From Lactuca virosa (lineage: Eukaryota; Streptophyta; Magnoliopsida; Asterales; Asteraceae): a stretch of DNA of 64,000 nt. The position numbers were made by a program, and so were the translations under genes. The DNA is taken from contig CAKMRJ010000001.1 of the NCBI GenBank assembly GCA_928212115.1, positions 363,480,287-363,544,286 of the forward strand. Reading direction: 5' to 3'. Below, piece by piece: positions 12,820-23,816 of the stretch; positions within the stretch are counted from its first letter, which is position 1, and each line of letters begins with the position of its first letter. The notes under the pieces are model-generated. The model saw only the letters and a program-made list of their open reading frames with translations, was not told the DNA's origin and made no database searches.

Positions 12820-13611
12820 TGTTGGATATAGTGTCTAAGTCTATAACTTTATTTGGTATGTACTTGACCCGACCCGGCATGGTCCATTTGGGTTGCATGG
12901 CATTGCAATACTTGGATAGACTAAATGAGAGAATAAGGCACTTATGATTATTAATATATTATAAGTTCTAATATATTAATAATAGTATTATTTAATTAGT
13001 ATTGATCAAGTATTAATCTAGGATTAATTTGGTGATCAAAGTGAGACTAATTAAATATATAGGGTTGATTTTGACAATCATCAATTCTTTTATGGTGGAT
13101 TAATGATCCATGGTTTATGGGTTATGGATGTAACCAAATGGAGCTCCATGGATAGTCCATGGGAGTTACAAATCCATGGGTCATGGGAAATCAAGAGTCA
13201 TGACAATTAAGGGCATTCATGTGTAAACCCTAATTGTGACAACACTATAAAAGGAACCCTATGGCTAGCAAAATGTGACCTAGTAGAGCTAGTGGACCTA
13301 GTGTTACTAGAGAGGGCATAACCAATTGTGAGTGCTAGAAGTATTCTCTCAAGTTATTCCAAGTCTTGTGGTGTTGTGTGAAGCATTTGAGGCACAACAT
13401 TTGGGGTGCTAGGCTCACAAAGTCTTGAAGGAATCCAAGCAACAACAAGGTATGTATTTCTACTAGTTTTATGTTTTATGTAATCCCCATGCCATGCTAG
13501 TTAGGAAATAACCTTGAAAAGAAATTTGCATGTATATAGAGAAAACATAGATTCAAGGTTATTAGGGTTGCATGTACACTTAGGAAGTGTTAGAATGCTC
13601 AAAACCCATCA
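12820..13611 (+). repeat. Copia 5' LTR (792 bp)
   Basis: It has TG..CA ends (TGTTGGATATAG to AAAACCCATCA). TATAAAA at 13246-13252 is the likely core promoter. A strong splice-donor-like AAG/GTATGT lies at 13449/13450. No coding sequence. Confidence 0.95.
13246..13252 (+). promoter_or_regulatory. TATA box of Copia 5' LTR
   Basis: TATAAAA is followed by AGGAACCC and is repeated at 20427-20433 in the 3' LTR. It is the only canonical TATA box in the LTR, so transcription probably starts about 25-35 bp downstream. Confidence 0.6.
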
Positions 13612-13612
13612 G

Positions 13613-13625
13613 TGGTATCAGAGCC
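13613..13625 (+). other. Copia primer-binding site
   Basis: TGGTATCAGAGCC begins two bases after the 5' LTR end and is complementary to the 3' end of plant initiator tRNA-Met, the usual primer for Copia minus-strand DNA synthesis. Confidence 0.9.
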
Positions 13626-15119
13626 TAGGATTGTTTTCTGTATACTTGATGCAAAACTGCTTAAAAAAATCGAAAATTCTGCATTTGACGGGACTCGCCG
13701 AGTCCATGGGGAGGACTCGCCGAGTCCATGAACAATTCATCCTACATCCTACTCTCGCGAGTAGAATAATGCACTCGGCGAGTAGGAGCGTGCTGAGCAG
13801 TTTTTTCGAGTTTTGTTGCTGGAAATGGATTAAGATCATTATCCCAATCTGTTTTGGACTTGTAAATCTGTTTTTCAAAATGATAATGATTATGTTAACC
13901 CATTTTACATGACTTTTATCAATTTTCAAGTATTGTATATGTTTATATGATTTCTTGAAATTGCTGACATGAATTTGTTTCTTCTGAGTTTTTAGAAGAT
14001 CATAGGAATTATGTGTAACCACCATGTGTGTTTAATTCATGATCTTAATGGCTATGATGGTGTCCATAACTTGTCCTCAAGTTATGGATAACCAAAAGTC
14101 ACTTCTTTTAATTGTGATTAAATAACTAAAGAGGTTTCATAAATGAAGAGTTTTCATTTTGAACCATTAAAACTCATAAGTTACAAATAAAAACTTGGAA
14201 TAGTTTCAAATCTTGCCCTCAAGTTTTGGAATTTGAAAAGTCTTATACTTTAATACTTTAATTCCAAATTAACCTTAGATTTTTAAAAGTTTAAAAATCA
14301 AAATCACACTTATACTATTATTATAATTTTTATTATATAGATATGTATAAGAATATGTCATTCTTACCGTTAGTAGGCCTCATTCACGAAGCCGGTCTAT
14401 AAGGGGGTATAAGGTTGTTGCCTATAAAATGGTGACTTAATGGGTGTCCACTCTCACCCACCGCTTCTTTGATCGGTGGAGGGTCGTTAGCCGAACGGGT
14501 AGGATACGACTTTAAATACTTATTAAAAGTATAATGAATTATAAAGTAACTATACATTATAAATTCCCAATCTTAGTTACTTTAGGAAAATGTGAAATTG
14601 GTGCTAGCCCATAAAATTACACTTTGTACCTTACCAAGTCGTTAGTGGAGCGTGTGTGGTTAACCGGCACACTAACATGGACTAGTAAGAGTGGCAAAGG
14701 GTAACTTGACTTTATTATAGATCGGTGGAGCGTGTGTGGTTAACCGGCACATCGATTAGGTAATATTGTTGAGGGTACCAAGTCAATTTGTATGGTTATT
14801 CACACCTTGTTTGTGATCCTCGGCATCCCAGTCATAAACTTGAGAGGGCACAATCGAGATTCAAACATTCCACTGAAAAGTTCAATGTATCTCAAAAGAT
14901 CTAGGAGTTTCAAAACCAATAAAACCTAATAATAAAATATTTCGTTCTTATGGTGGAAATTGGTAAATCGTCATTTACCTACCTTCAAATATTTTTGTAT
15001 GGATTACGGCATCCCTCTTCCAACTATAAATAGTTTGTTGGATCCTAGCCTTAATATTTCATTTGGGTGAATTATTAAGGATTCCTAATCTAATGAAACT
15101 TGTCTTTCTTTCCTTTCAG
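13626..15119 (+). other. Copia untranslated leader, probably intronic
   Basis: About 1.5 kb without coding sequence lies between PBS and gag. It starts with two perfect GGACTCGCCGAGTCC dyads (13691-13705 and 13713-13727). It contains a hairpin-forming motif repeated 80 bp apart (14652-14672 and 14732-14751), each with the palindrome GGTTAACC between GTGTG and CACAC or CAC. It ends in TTTCTTTCCTTTCAG directly against the gag ATG, a textbook acceptor. With the LTR donor at 13450 this gives a 1670-bp candidate leader intron. The minus-strand Copia keeps the same acceptor and the same motifs. Confidence 0.6.
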
Positions 15120-18100
15120 ATGTCTTCCAACAATGCTTCTGGCTCAAACCCAACAGGCTCCTTTTCCCTTATAAACTTGTGTGGTAAGGTCATATTTGAT
15201 GGATCCAATTTCAATGAGTGGATCAGAAACATCAGAATGATTACCCGCTATGAGGACAAAGAATATGTCCTCGATAGGGAGCTTAAGGTTGTGAATGAAG
15301 CCACTGCTACTCCTAAAGAGTTTGCGGAGTTTGTTGCACATGAAAAGGATGCTACTAAAGTAGCATGCATCATGATGGCCACCATGACTTCTGAACTTCA
15401 AAAATCCTATGAAGATTTCTACCCCTATGAGATGCACCTGGATCTGATGGAAAGGTACCATCAGAGCGCGCGTCAGGAGAGGTATGAAATCATCTCCTCC
15501 ATGATAACCGCAAGGATGAAGGATGGTGAACCCATCACCGGTCACTTGCAGAAGATGTAAAGGTTCGTTGACCGGTTGCTGAAGCTAAATGTTGACTTTC
15601 CTGAGGAAATGGCGATTGACATCATTCTCCATTCCTTACCTCCAAGTTATGATCAGTTTCGTATGACTTATCATATGAACAAGGAGGAAGTCACGCTTAG
15701 CAAACTTCAAGGACTCTTAAGGACAGCTAAAAATGGCCTTAAGGGTAAAGCGGTTGTTACTTCTACTCCTCCAACAGCCCCTGTTCTGGATATTGGGCAG
15801 GGAAAGGGTAAGAAGAGGAAAAACCATTCGAAGGGTACCAAGGGTAAGACTCTTGATGGTTCCTCTTCAAGTGGGACAAAGAAAGGTCTCATTACTCCTT
15901 CTTCAAACCCAAAGGAAGCACAGTGCTTCTATTGCCAGGATAAGGGACACTTCAAGCGAAGCTGCCCCAAATATCTGCAAGATCTAAAGGATGGGAAGGT
16001 TAAACCCACCCATGCAGGTATTTACACAATATTGTCTAACAACTCATCTAATGCTAATTCTTGGGTGCTTGATACAGGGTGTGGTATTCACATTTGTACT
16101 GATTTGCAGGCACTAATAAGAAGTGAGCAAGTGGAGCACGGGAAGATAAACTTAGTCATGGGCAACAAAGAAAGCATCACCTGTTACCAAGATAGGAGTT
16201 TATTCTTTATTGCTTAATAATGGGTTAATGTTAGATTTGAATAAGTGTTGTTACTCGCCCGAAATGGCGAGAAATATTATTTCTTTTCATGGCTTGTACA
16301 AACAAGGTTTTTCATTTTCATTTGATAATAAAAATGGTGCTATTAATGTTTATTACAATGATGTATTTTACTTTAAAGCATTACCTTGTGATGGTGTATA
16401 TGAAGCCGTGAATGTTGTAGACAATCTAGGAAATAATGTGTTGTATATTGATTCTTCAGATAGCTTGGATAAAGCATCCTTGTGGCACTGTCGTCTTGGA
16501 CATGTTAACAAGAAGCGCATAGGCCAACTCCAAAAGGCTGGAGTCTTGGAATCATTTGACCTCAAGTCAGATGATAGTTGCGAGTCTTGTTTACTTGGAA
16601 AAATGACAAAGTCACCCTTCACAGGTACTTGTGATAGGGGTGAAGGTTTGTTGGACCTTGTACACACGGATGTGTGTGGGCCCTTCAGAGTTGCTACAAG
16701 GGATGCTAATCGCTATTATGTGACTTTTACTGATGATTACAGTAGATATGGATATATTTACTTAATCAAGCATAAGTCAGAAACCTTTGAAAAGTTCAAA
16801 GAGTTTAAGCAGGAAGTTGAAAATCAATTGGGCAGGAACATCAAGATGCTCCGATCCGATCGAGGAGGAGAGTATCTTAGCATTGAGTTCCTTGACTATC
16901 ATAAGGAATGTGGGATTGTCTCACAATTGACACCTCCCAGAACACCACAGTTGAATGGTGTAGCTGAGAGGCGCAATCGAACCTTGTTGGATATGGTTCG
17001 TTCCATGATGAGTCGAGCTTCGTTACCAATCTCTTTCTGGGGGTATGCCTTAGAGACTGCCGCCCATATCCTTAATCTAGTCCCTACTAAAAAGGTTGCC
17101 AAAACACCTCACGAGATGTGGACTGGGAAAGTTCCCAATCCTGGACCACATCAAAATTTGGGGTTGTGAAGCTTTCGTGAGGCGTGAGACTCATGATAAG
17201 CTTGAACCTCGAAGTGAGAGGTGTATTTTCATCGGCTACCCACAGAGATCCTTTGGTTACCTCTTCTACAGACCCAGTGATAATGTGGTTTTTGTGGCAA
17301 GAAGAGGAGTCTTTCGTGAGAGAGAATTCATAAGCCAAGGGGACAGTGGGAGGAAAATTGACCTTGAAGAGCTTCAAGAGTCAAGTGGTGAAGGAACCTC
17401 AAATGCTATCGACCAACCTAAGGAGGAAACTCTGTTGATCCGATAGATGAGTCTGTACCTCCAAGACGTTCCACTAGGGTGAGGAACACACCTGATTTTT
17501 ATTATGGTTATCACATCACCACTGAAGGTGATACATTTATTAGTGATAGTACACTAATAGATTTGGATGAACCTAATAATACAGGGAAGCCATGGCAGGC
17601 CCTGAGTCTGCTAAATGGAAGGAGGCTATGGACAGCGAGATTCAGTCCATGTATGACAATCAAGTTTGGAACTTGGTTGACAATGTACCGGGTCGTAAGA
17701 CAGTTGGGTGCAAATGGATCTTCAAGAAGAAGACCGACATGGATGGGAAGGTACATACTTACAAAGCGCAACTGGTTGCGAAGGGCTTTACTCAAACTCC
17801 GGGAGTTGACTATGATGAGACCTTCTCACCAGTAGCTAAGATTAAGTCTATTAGAGTATGTTAGCCATAGCTGCATTTCATGATTATGAAATATGGCAAA
17901 TGGATGTCAAAACCGCTTTCCTTAATGGAAAGTTGGCTGAGGATGTTTACATGGCTCAACCAGAGGGTTTTGTCGATACAAGATACCCTAATAGAGTGTG
18001 TAAGCTTGATAAATCCATTTATGGATTGAAACAAGCATCTCGCAGATGGAATCTTTGCTTTGATGAGAAAGTCAAAGAGTTTGGCTTTTCTAGGAGTGAG

Positions 18101-19148
18101 GATGAGTCTTGTGTGTATGTCAGGGCTAGTGGGAGCATAGTTAGCTTCTTGGTGTTGTATGTGGATGACATACTTCTCATAGGAAACGACGTCCCAACCT
18201 TGCAGGAGGTTAAGTCCTGGCTTGGGAAGTGTTTCGCTATGAAGGACCTTGGGGAAGCTGCCTATATCCTAGGGATAAGGATATTGAGAGATAAGAGTAA
18301 GAGACTAATTGGACTTAGTCAAAGTACTTACTTGGATAAGGTACTGAAGAGGTTCAGTATGCAAGAATCCAAGAAAGGAGAATTACAAATCCAGAGTAAT
18401 GCCAAGCTGAGTAAGACTCAGAGTCCGAGTACACAGGCTGAGATAGCTGAAATGAGTCAAATACCATATGCTTCCGCTGTGGGCTCGATCATGTATGCTA
18501 TGACTTGTACTCGCCCTGATGTGGCTTTGCTTTGAGCATGGTCAGTAGATATCAAGGGAACCCTGGCAAGGCACACTGGACAGCGGTAAAGAACATTCTC
18601 AAGTATCTGCGGAGGACTAAGGATTGGGTCCTTACCCTCGGAGGCAGTGATGACTTGAGAGTGGAAGGATATAGCGATGCTAGCTTCCAGACTGATAGGG
18701 ATAATTTCCGCTCTCAGTCGGGCTGGGTCTTTATCCTAAATGGAGGGGCAATTACTTGGAAAAGTTCCAAGCAGGAGACAGTAGCTGATTCTACTTGTGA
18801 ATCAGAGTACATAGCAGCAAGTGAAGCGGCTAAGGAGGCGATATGGCTAAAGAACTTCATCGGAGACCTTGGAGTTGTACCAGCTATAAAGAGCCAATGG
18901 AAATTTTCTGTGACAGCGAAAGTGCGGTTGCTTTGGCTAAGGAACCGAGAGATCACGGGAGATCTAGGCACATTGACAGAAAATACCATTTCATCAGACA
19001 TCGAATAGAAGAAGGACTCCTCGTGGCTAAGAGGGTATCATCAGATGAGAACCCGGCAGATCCCCTCACGAAGGGACTGAGCAGGGTTAAGCATTTACAG
19101 CATGCGAGGCGCATTGGGCTGAGGGATGATATTAGTTTCAATAATTAG
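15120..19148 (+). pseudogene. Copia gag-pol polyprotein, frameshifted
   Basis: I chose the ATG at 15120 because the minus-strand Copia starts gag at the equivalent residue (MSTQ..NASGS); an upstream ATG at 15063 lies before the acceptor. Order of domains: gag with a retroelement gag domain, zinc knuckle CFYCQDKGHFKRSC (about 15920-15965), aspartic protease LDTGCGIH (about 16070), integrase zinc region (HCRLGH..CESC), integrase core with D,D,E (HTDVCG, TDDYSRYG, NGVAERRNR), reverse transcriptase with intact YVDD (about 18163), and copia-type RNase H (GYSDASF to DPLTKGL). Breaks: a TAA after LQKM (about 15558) and single-base frameshifts near 16165, 17145, 17430, 17583, 17855, 18530 and 18888. 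As written it cannot make a polyprotein. The exact Copia lineage was not assigned. Confidence 0.9.
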
Positions 19149-20000
19149 ATTCCTGAAACTTGTAAAATGTAATTGACATTTGATGATAAATAAAAGTTGT
19201 TATTTATTTATGAGTAAGGTGTTACTATCTTGTGTTGATTGTTTACTATGTTTCAATTTTGCATGTTTTTACTTCCAGAATAATTATGTTATTATTCAAA
19301 CCATCCACAGTCAGTCAAACTTTGGAAGTAAGTATTGATTTAAGACTGTCATGAATTTGGCTGGTATGATTTGTCTAAAAGTGCTTTGGACAATGCAATG
19401 GTTGCTACAACATTCATGAGTACTCATAAGGGCTGAGTATTGGATCCAACCCACGCTCACTTGCATCACTTCATGGAATTTATCTCGAGTGATCGTGAGA
19501 CGGTAATATCATATAAATCTTCAAACCTAGAGATATGAGTTGTTGACTATGAGTTGGTTATTCATTGATTGTACGAAAACGCATTGGTAACTCGATGTTA
19601 TAAAACGTGCCTTTGTGAATAATTCAACAAGTAGTTAGTACAAGCATATCAGTCGAAGTTTATCTGTTCCTTCTAGAAATAGAAGCGATATCTGGGCCCC
19701 TCGATGATTTGGTTTTGACCTATGTACCGGGCCCGGTCAGAACCTAATTGATGTGTTCAATTTAGTTCTATGTCGAAACAAATCAGAGATCGTGAAACAA
19801 ATGCTGGACAATAAGTAAGACCATGTTCCATGTGTTTGTCCGGCTGATATCATGAGAACAGAGGATTATATGATCACTTATCTTAAATGGCGTATCATCA
19901 TCATCTCAGTTCCGAGAGACTTTGAAAGAGCTACGATTGCTAGTCGGATTTTGAAGTCATATTTGCAAATATAGTTATTAGACTTATCCAAGTGGGAGAC
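19149..20000 (+). other. Copia 3' untranslated region and polypurine tract
   Basis: This noncoding stretch separates the RNase H stop from the 3' LTR. It ends in CCAAGTGGGAGAC (19988-20000), the presumed plus-strand primer. The same region, diverged, precedes the LTR at 1615 and, inverted, follows the LTR at 45349. Confidence 0.8.
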
Positions 20001-20795
20001 TGTTGGATATAGTGTCTAAGTCCATAACTTTATTTGGTATGTACTTGACCCGACCCGGCATGGTCCATTTGGGTTGCATGGCATTGCAATACTTGGATAG
20101 ACTAAATGAGAGAATAAGGCACTTATGATTATTAATATATTATAAGTTCTAATATATTAATAATAGTATTATTTAATTAGTATTGATCAAGTATTAATCT
20201 AGGATTAATTTGGTGATCAAAGTGAGACTAATTAAATATATAGGGTTGATTATGACAATCATCAATTCTTTTATGGTGGATTAATGATCCATGGTTTACG
20301 GGTTATGGATGTAACCAAATGGAGCTCCATGGATAGTCCATGGGAGTTACAAATCCATGGGTCATGGGAAATCAAGAGTCATGACAATTAAGGGCATTCA
20401 TGTGTAAACCCTAATTGTGACAACACTATAAAAGGAACCCTATGGCTAGCAAAATTGTGACCTAGTAGAGCTAGTGGACCTAGTGTTACTAGAGAGGGCA
20501 TAACCAATTGTGAGTGCTAGAAGTATTCTCTCAAGTTATTCCAAGTCTTGTGGTGTTGTGTGAAGCATTTGAGGCACAACATTTGGGGTGCTAGGCTCAC
20601 AAAGTCTTGAAGGAATCCAAGCAACAACAAGGTATGTATTTCTACTAGTTTTATGTTTTTATGTAATCCCCATGCCATGCTAGTTAGGAAATAACCTTGA
20701 AAAAGAAATTTGCATGTATATAGAGAAAACATAGATTCAAGGTTATTAGGGTTGCATGTACACTTAGGAAGTGTTAGAATGCTCAAAACCCATCA
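20001..20795 (+). repeat. Copia 3' LTR (795 bp)
   Basis: It aligns end to end with the 5' LTR. Differences seen by eye are T/C near position 22, T/A near 252 and T/C near 300 of the LTR, plus three single-base length differences in A or T runs. It ends CCCATCA followed by the AGAAC duplication. Confidence 0.95.
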
Positions 20796-20899
20796 AGAAC
20801 CATCCTGGTAAATTCCCAATTTCCCAATATGTCCCAGAAGTCCAAAAGTCAACCCTTGGTCAAGGTCCAAGTTAACTGTCAAAGTCAACAGTCCATGTT

Positions 20900-21240
20900 G
20901 ACCTCAACTCGTCGAGTACAACCAGTCACTCACCGAGTTCCTTTCATGCTCACCAACTCGCCGAATCACTTGAATGACTCGTCGAGTTCCTAGTGTTAGT
21001 GGTCGTAACTCCTCGGCCAACTTGGCGAGTTTTCCCCTTACAACTCGCCGCGTTCATACGTGTCCAAAGGTTGGGAAACCCCTAGCCGACTTGCCGAGTC
21101 TCTCATATGACTCGTCGAGGCCACGACAATCTTCATCGGACTCGCCGAGTTGTTCATCCAACTCGTCGAGTTCGATGACCATCTTCATATGACTCACCGA
21201 GTCGACCTTGCGACTCGCCGAGTCCCATCAGTCCTTCATT
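20900..21240. repeat. Cluster of ACTCGCCGAGT dyad motifs
   Basis: About twelve variants of the near-palindrome ACTCGYCGAGT occur in 330 bp of the solo LTR, with four more at 21810-21912. Intervening sequence is not obviously repeated, so the motif rather than a larger unit seems to be what recurs. Confidence 0.7.
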
Positions 21241-21966
21241 CATACAGATGCTTTTTAAGCCATGCAAAGCCTCCAAACTACAGATCTAAGCTCCTAGGGC
21301 ATGTTTATCACGTAAAGTTGCAAACTTTATGTGCATGCAAGATGAAAATGGCCCAAAACAAGCTAAAGGAGTGGCTTAGGGCAAGGGAAAGGCCATAGCT
21401 CAACAAACACTGGAACTTTATGATAAAGAGGGGCTGAAGGAGTTCAGATCTGAGGTTGCAACCTCAGATCTCGACCCAAATCGGAGAACCACTACAAAAA
21501 CCCTAAAATCCCAACCCATAAATGAAGATATCTAACTAAGAGAGAGCCAAGGTAACAACTTGTTACTTCCAAAATGATACCAATACAAAGAAGAATCCGG
21601 TTCTACAACAGCCCCTTGCTCCAAACTTCTTGAACTCCAAGCTTTTACTCCAAGGATCCCTCTTCCAAGCTAAAGAGCACACAATTTGTAGAGAGCAACC
21701 ACTAATTAGGGTTTCTGAACTCAAAGGAGACAGTAAGAGAGGCTAAGGGAAATAAGTGGTCCTGACATAGGGTGCAAATCCCCGAAATTTAGGGTTTCAT
21801 CTGCCAGCTCCTACTCGTCGAATCCCTTCTTGGACTCGGCGAGTAGGTCACTAAAACACGCAGATCACCCTGTTGCTACTCGACGAGTAGGGCAACCAAC
21901 TCGTCGAGTCGACCTTAAAACAAGAAAATTCTTATAAAATCGGTACCTAAGAATAGGGGCGTTACA

Positions 21967-22395
21967 TTGAAATTCAATTGCTACAAAAAAAATTCTCAAG
22001 AGTACAATTGGGTCTCTCATTTTCGGATATTTTTGCCCCTGATGCAAAGCTTTTGTGGGATAAGTAAACTCATTTTTCATCCGGTCAATGTGTATAACTA
22101 CAGTCTAGATATTATAGGGTCATTAAGTTTAAAACATCCCTCAAGTATGCAATTAAATATAATCCTCACTGATTGAGCAATCAATCTCGGTGTCTTTGTT
22201 TGCAATTCGACAAATACCATTTTTTAGATCTCTGAAAGTATATTTTCCTAATAAGACAAAACATGAAAACACAATGTTGTTATGGGGTTAAATACTTTAG
22301 ATTTAAATGCCTTAATAATGAAAAAGTTTTAAAATTGAAATGTTATAGTAATAAAACAAATAAAATTGCGTAGCTAATATACAGGAACATATGAA

Positions 22396-22459
<64 letters not shown>

Positions 22460-22776
22460 CTCTTAGGATTAGTATATTTTCTATTACTCTAAGTTTTCCC
22501 ATAAAAGTTTCAATATTTTTTCACTTTTGGTCCCTCCTCAACTTTTTCAAAGTTTTGCCACAAAAGTTTCAGCACATTGCCACTTTTCGTCCCTTCTCAA
22601 CTTTTTACCACTTTTAGTCTCTGGCATTTTCCCCCGGCTTCGATATTCTCTACTGATAGCCACAAAGAGTTCAAAAGTTTTCCACTTTTAGTCTCTTGCA
22701 TTTTCCAAATGTGACACCTCATGTTTTTGCCACATTAGTTTGTGGAGTTGTCGCTTTTGGTCCCCCCCCCCCACCT
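21967..22776. other. Low-complexity intergenic DNA
   Basis: No gene was recognised. It contains a (TA)n tract at 22397-22458 and a degenerate repeat of 'cacttttggtccc...caactttt' phrases at about 22490-22760. Confidence 0.6.
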
Positions 22777-23816
22777 TTGATATTCTACTATACAGTCTTA
22801 TTTTCCTCAAATAGCAACATATATATTTAATTACCAATGATAGCAATAGATATGAAATAAAGTATTTGTAGCACTTTGTAAGAACGTTGTTGCTATAGGT
22901 AAAAATAAACATTTCAAAGTATGATGCCTTAATTGGAAAAAGGTTTAAAAAAAATAACCACGTGGGGCGCAGGCCGAGTTTTTTTACTAGTTTATCTAAA
23001 AGTATTAGACTTTCGTTAAATGTCATTTCACAAAACAGAGAGTGGGGTGTGTGTATGTGTTTATAATTCATAATTGTTTTGAATTTATGTCGTAATTCTT
23101 TTAAATCGATGACCGATTCAAAGGTTAATGAAAACAAGTTATAACATATTTCTTATGATTTAGAAAACTTTAAAAAGAAATTATTTTATGATGAACTTTA
23201 TATCATTCTATTTTGGTCTTATATTTATATGATGCAGCTGATAACTAAGTAGCAATATATCTTCTGAAACCCACGAGTATAGTAATTTACTTTGTTTGAA
23301 TAGCGTTCTAACTATTTTTAAGCAGATAGTAATGTGGGTTAACTGTGATTGTATCTATATTAAAGTACATTGCTATTTAATTTCAATGAAATATAGCAAT
23401 GTAGTTTTAAAGTACAATGGTTTAGTTTGAAATATTTTAAAAATAGAAGTAATCTTTTTATAATACATGTTAGAAATATGTTATTTTAGTAAAAAATGAA
23501 AGTATATTGCTTTTTAACGCAGTTAGCCCATTTTTGGGCTGATTACAAGAATTATCAATATAAGTGCATTGCTATTTGTTGTAGTTAACCTTCTAATGCG
23601 ATTGTACTTGAATTTACAGTTAGGTAAATTGCCAAAAATAACTGCAATGAATGTAGGCCGGTATAATGAATAAAAATAAGTTTGTATCTGTTCGCATAAT
23701 TGGAACAAATGAACGATATAAGTACAAAAAAATAATGAATTTCATAATACAATGCTATAATTGGAACAAATGAAAGTCCGTCAATATACTCGACCAACGG
23801 ACGGGTAAAACACTAG
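22777..23816 (+). mobile_element. Probable non-autonomous Helitron, 3' end well defined
   Basis: The 3' end shows GTCCGT (23776-23781) and ACGGAC (23797-23802) forming a hairpin, ten bases, then CTAG at 23813-23816 followed by T. That is the hairpin plus CTRR terminus expected of Helitrons. No replicase or helicase is encoded. The 5' end given, near TTCTACTATAC, is a guess from the usual TC-rich start; the A before it is not clean. Confidence 0.4.

Larger units (their letters stand above)
12820..20795 (+). mobile_element. Full-length Copia retrotransposon (7976 bp)
   Basis: The element is bounded by near-identical LTRs (12820-13611 and 20001-20795) and by the 5-bp target duplication AGAAC at 12815-12819 and 20796-20800. 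It has a PBS at 13613 complementary to initiator tRNA-Met, a long leader, gag-pol from 15120 to 19148 and a polypurine tract before the 3' LTR. By eye the LTRs differ by three substitutions and three single-base indels. That implies a recent insertion, yet the coding region has one nonsense and about seven frameshift changes, so it was probably mobilised in trans or damaged afterwards. Confidence 0.95.
11805..21966 (-). mobile_element. Gypsy solo LTR, split by a Copia insertion
   Basis: Read on the minus strand it begins TGTAACGCCCC at 21966 and ends GGGTGTTACA at 11805, flanked by TTGAA at 11800-11804 and 21967-21971. Removing the Copia and one copy of its AGAAC duplication leaves about 2.18 kb with no PBS, gag or pol, so this is a solo LTR left by LTR-LTR recombination. 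It shares the block AGTTCTCCTCACTATATCAA with the LTRs at 25178 and 41732, so it is the same broad family. It contains 12 to 16 variants of the ACTCGCCGAGT dyad on the 20800-21966 side and about four copies of an 85-96 bp unit at 12366-12683. Donor-like and acceptor-like sites define a possible 764-bp intron (minus, 12741 to 11978). Confidence 0.85.

Noticed and set aside
22960..22990. Second Helitron-like CTAG end after a GC-rich patch
   Set aside because: No convincing stem at the right distance; left as a remark.
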